Shown here in pieces: positions 4,707-6,390 of a stretch of DNA of 6,390 nt (within the stretch, counting starts at the first letter, position 1; every line of letters begins with the position of its first letter). Source of the stretch: Deltaproteobacteria bacterium (GTDB lineage Bacteria > Desulfobacterota > DSM-4660 > Desulfatiglandales > HGW-15); the NCBI GenBank assembly GCA_024641835.1, contig JAHECH010000261.1, forward strand, positions 1-6,390. Direction: 5' to 3'. The notes below the pieces were generated by a model, which was given only the letters and a program-made list of their open reading frames with translations, did no database searches and was not told the DNA's origin. The position numbers were made by a program, and so were the translations under genes.

Positions 4707-6390
4707 ATGGCTGATAAGAGTGTCACCATTCCTGTCACCGGCATGACGTGCGCCAGCTGCGCGTTTAACATTGAGAGGGCGGTCAAGAAGGTTCCCGGCG
4801 TCAAAGAGGCGCGCGTCAATTTTGCGACCGAGAACGCTTCCATATCCTTTGATCCGGATGAGGTTCAAATGCAGAACCTCGTAGAAAAGATTAAGGATGC
4901 AGGTTATGGGGTCGCAAAAACAGCGATTGAGATTCCGGTGACAGGGATGACATGCGCGAACTGTGCCATGACGATTGAAAGGACTCTGAAGAGAAAGGTT
5001 CCCGGAGTGACGGATGCATCGGTGAACTTTGCATCCGAAAGAGCGAGTGTTGAATACGTCCCCACAGTGACGAGCCTGGATGAGATCATCGCCGCCATAG
5101 AGAATGCAGGCTACGGCGCGATTCGTCCTGATGATACTCTGGAGGGAGAGGATGCGGAGGCAGCGGCAAGAAAAGAAGAAATCAAGGATCAAACAAGGAA
5201 ATTTCTCGTAGGTCTATTGTTCACCATACCTCTTTTCATCCTCAGCATGGGGAGAGATTTTGGCCTCTTCGGTCCCTGGAGCCGAGCTGGCTGGGTGAAC
5301 TGGCTCTTCCTTGTTCTCGCAACGCCTGTCCAGTTTTACACGGGCTGGGATTATTACACGGGCGGATGGAAAAGCCTGAAGAACAAGAGCGCGAACATGG
5401 ACGTTCTTGTTGCCATGGGCTCTTCGGTTGCCTATTTCTATTCCCTTGTCCTCCTCCTTTTCCCATTTTTCGGACACCACGTCTACTTCGAGACTTCAGC
5501 AGTGATCATCACCCTGATCAAACTGGGCAAGATGCTGGAATCAAGAACCAAAGGCAGAACCGGCGGTGCGATCCGGAAACTGATGGGCCTCCGCCCAAAG
5601 ACTGCGACCATCATGGTGAATGGGAAAGAGAAAGTCATCTCTCTTTCCCAGGTCAAGGTAGGTGACGAAGTGGTTGTGAGACCGGGGGAATCCATGCCTG
5701 TGGACGGGATCATCCTCGAAGGCGAGTCAACTGTGGATGAATCCATGCTCACGGGTGAGCCTATTCCCGTGGACAAGCGGCCCGGAGACAGTGTTGCCGC
5801 GGGCACCATCAATGGCGAGGGATTGATCAAGTTTGAAGCCCGGAAAGTGGGGAAAGACACGGCCCTTGCGAGGATTATACGCATGGTTCAGGAAGCGCAG
5901 GGAAGCAAGGCTCCTGTGCAGGCCCTTGCAGACAAAGTCGCTTCCGTATTCGTGCCCGGTGTCATCGGGATTGCCTTCATCACCTTTATCTTGTGGTGGC
6001 TCATCGGAGGTGAGTTTGTTCCAGCCATGATCCGGATGGTAGCGGTTCTGGTGATCGCTTGCCCTTGTGCTCTCGGGCTTGCCACGCCAACCGCCATCAT
6101 GGCGGGAACAGGCAAGGGGGCCGAAAAAGGGATACTCTTCAAAAACAGCGAGGCTTTGGAGATGGCCACGAAGCTTAACGCTATCGTGCTCGACAAGACA
6201 GGGACCATTACCATGGGCAAGCCGATCGTGACGGATGTGATTGCTGGTGACGGCCTGTTGAAGAGCCAAGAAGAACTCCTCAGCCTGACAGCATCCGCTG
6301 AAAAGGGATCGGAACATCCCCTTGGACGAGCCATCGTGGCCGAAGCGGAAAAGAGGCGAATACCTCTCCTCGACCCTAAGGAATTCAAGG
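4707..6390 (+). CDS. copA: Cu+-translocating P-type ATPase CopA, 3' end beyond the window
   Basis: 561 codons of a P1B-type ATPase that pumps Cu+ out of the cytoplasm using ATP; the frame is open to the window edge. Two N-terminal HMA domains carry GMTCASC (C15, C18) and GMTCANC (C83, C86). Membrane helices follow at about 164-182, 194-212, 230-255 and 262-282. The actuator domain has the dephosphorylation motif TGE at 349-351. Next come a helix near 412-432 and the copper-transport CPC motif, C452-P453-C454. The phosphorylated Asp is D496 in DKTGT, and the nucleotide domain begins with SEHPLG (H537-P538). All expected catalytic residues in this part are present. Two-HMA bacterial CopA proteins are about 800 residues, so roughly 240 residues, including the GDGxNDxPAL hinge and the last two helices, lie outside. 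The start at 4707 has only a weak ribosome site (GAGAG), consistent with translational coupling to copZ. Specificity for copper rests on two GMTC HMA domains plus CPC; the last-helix residues that would confirm it are not visible. Confidence 0.96.
   Translation, partial: MADKSVTIPVTGMTCASCAFNIERAVKKVPGVKEARVNFATENASISFDPDEVQMQNLVEKIKDAGYGVAKTAIEIPVTGMTCANCAMTIERTLKRKVPGVTDASVNFASERASVEYVPTVTSLDEIIAAIENAGYGAIRPDDTLEGEDAEAAARKEEIKDQTRKFLVGLLFTIPLFILSMGRDFGLFGPWSRAGWVNWLFLVLATPVQFYTGWDYYTGGWKSLKNKSANMDVLVAMGSSVAYFYSLVLLLFPFFGHHVYFETSAVIITLIKLGKMLESRTKGRTGGAIRKLMGLRPKTATIMVNGKEKVISLSQVKVGDEVVVRPGESMPVDGIILEGESTVDESMLTGEPIPVDKRPGDSVAAGTINGEGLIKFEARKVGKDTALARIIRMVQEAQGSKAPVQALADKVASVFVPGVIGIAFITFILWWLIGGEFVPAMIRMVAVLVIACPCALGLATPTAIMAGTGKGAEKGILFKNSEALEMATKLNAIVLDKTGTITMGKPIVTDVIAGDGLLKSQEELLSLTASAEKGSEHPLGRAIVAEAEKRRIPLLDPKEFK

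Overview
The window reads as a bacterial chromosome segment of moderate GC content with a metal and envelope-stress theme. Gene style suggests a Gram-negative deltaproteobacterial (Desulfobacterota-like) genome: a ZraS-type kinase diverging from a Spy/CpxP/ZraP-type periplasmic protein with a sigma-54 promoter, a tandem-domain UspA protein, and a separate CopZ/CopA pair. The taxonomic guess is inference from gene content only.

Layout, left to right: (1) 1-255 is non-coding and forms a large imperfect inverted repeat. (2) 267-2042, minus strand, encodes a membrane histidine kinase with a periplasmic domain and a PAS domain; no response regulator is visible after it. (3) 2043-2269 is a divergent control region with a near-perfect 26-bp palindrome, an excellent -24/-12 sigma-54 promoter facing right, and weaker promoter candidates facing left. 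(4) 2270-2809 encodes a secreted ZraP/Spy-like protein with a Gly/Tyr-rich tail, followed by a hairpin. (5) 2841-3164 has no gene. (6) 3165-4079 encodes a two-domain universal stress protein. (7) 4080-4488 has no gene; it holds a second copy of a 51-nt block also found, inverted, at 205-255, then a segment rich in CTTGAGG/CCTCAAG motifs, then a promoter bracketed by a perfect 9-bp inverted repeat. (8) 4489-4695 encodes a CopZ-like metallochaperone and (9) 4707 to the window end encodes a Cu+-type P1B ATPase cut by the window edge.

How it may work together (inference): the kinase senses metal or envelope stress in the periplasm and, through an unseen NtrC-family regulator, activates the sigma-54 promoter of the ZraP-like protein, which acts as a periplasmic chaperone or metal buffer. 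The CopZ/CopA pair handles cytoplasmic copper and probably has its own control. The most unusual material is non-coding: the repeat family that brackets the kinase/zraP/usp block, and the compact divergent regulatory region. I did not find a convincing wholly new protein system.
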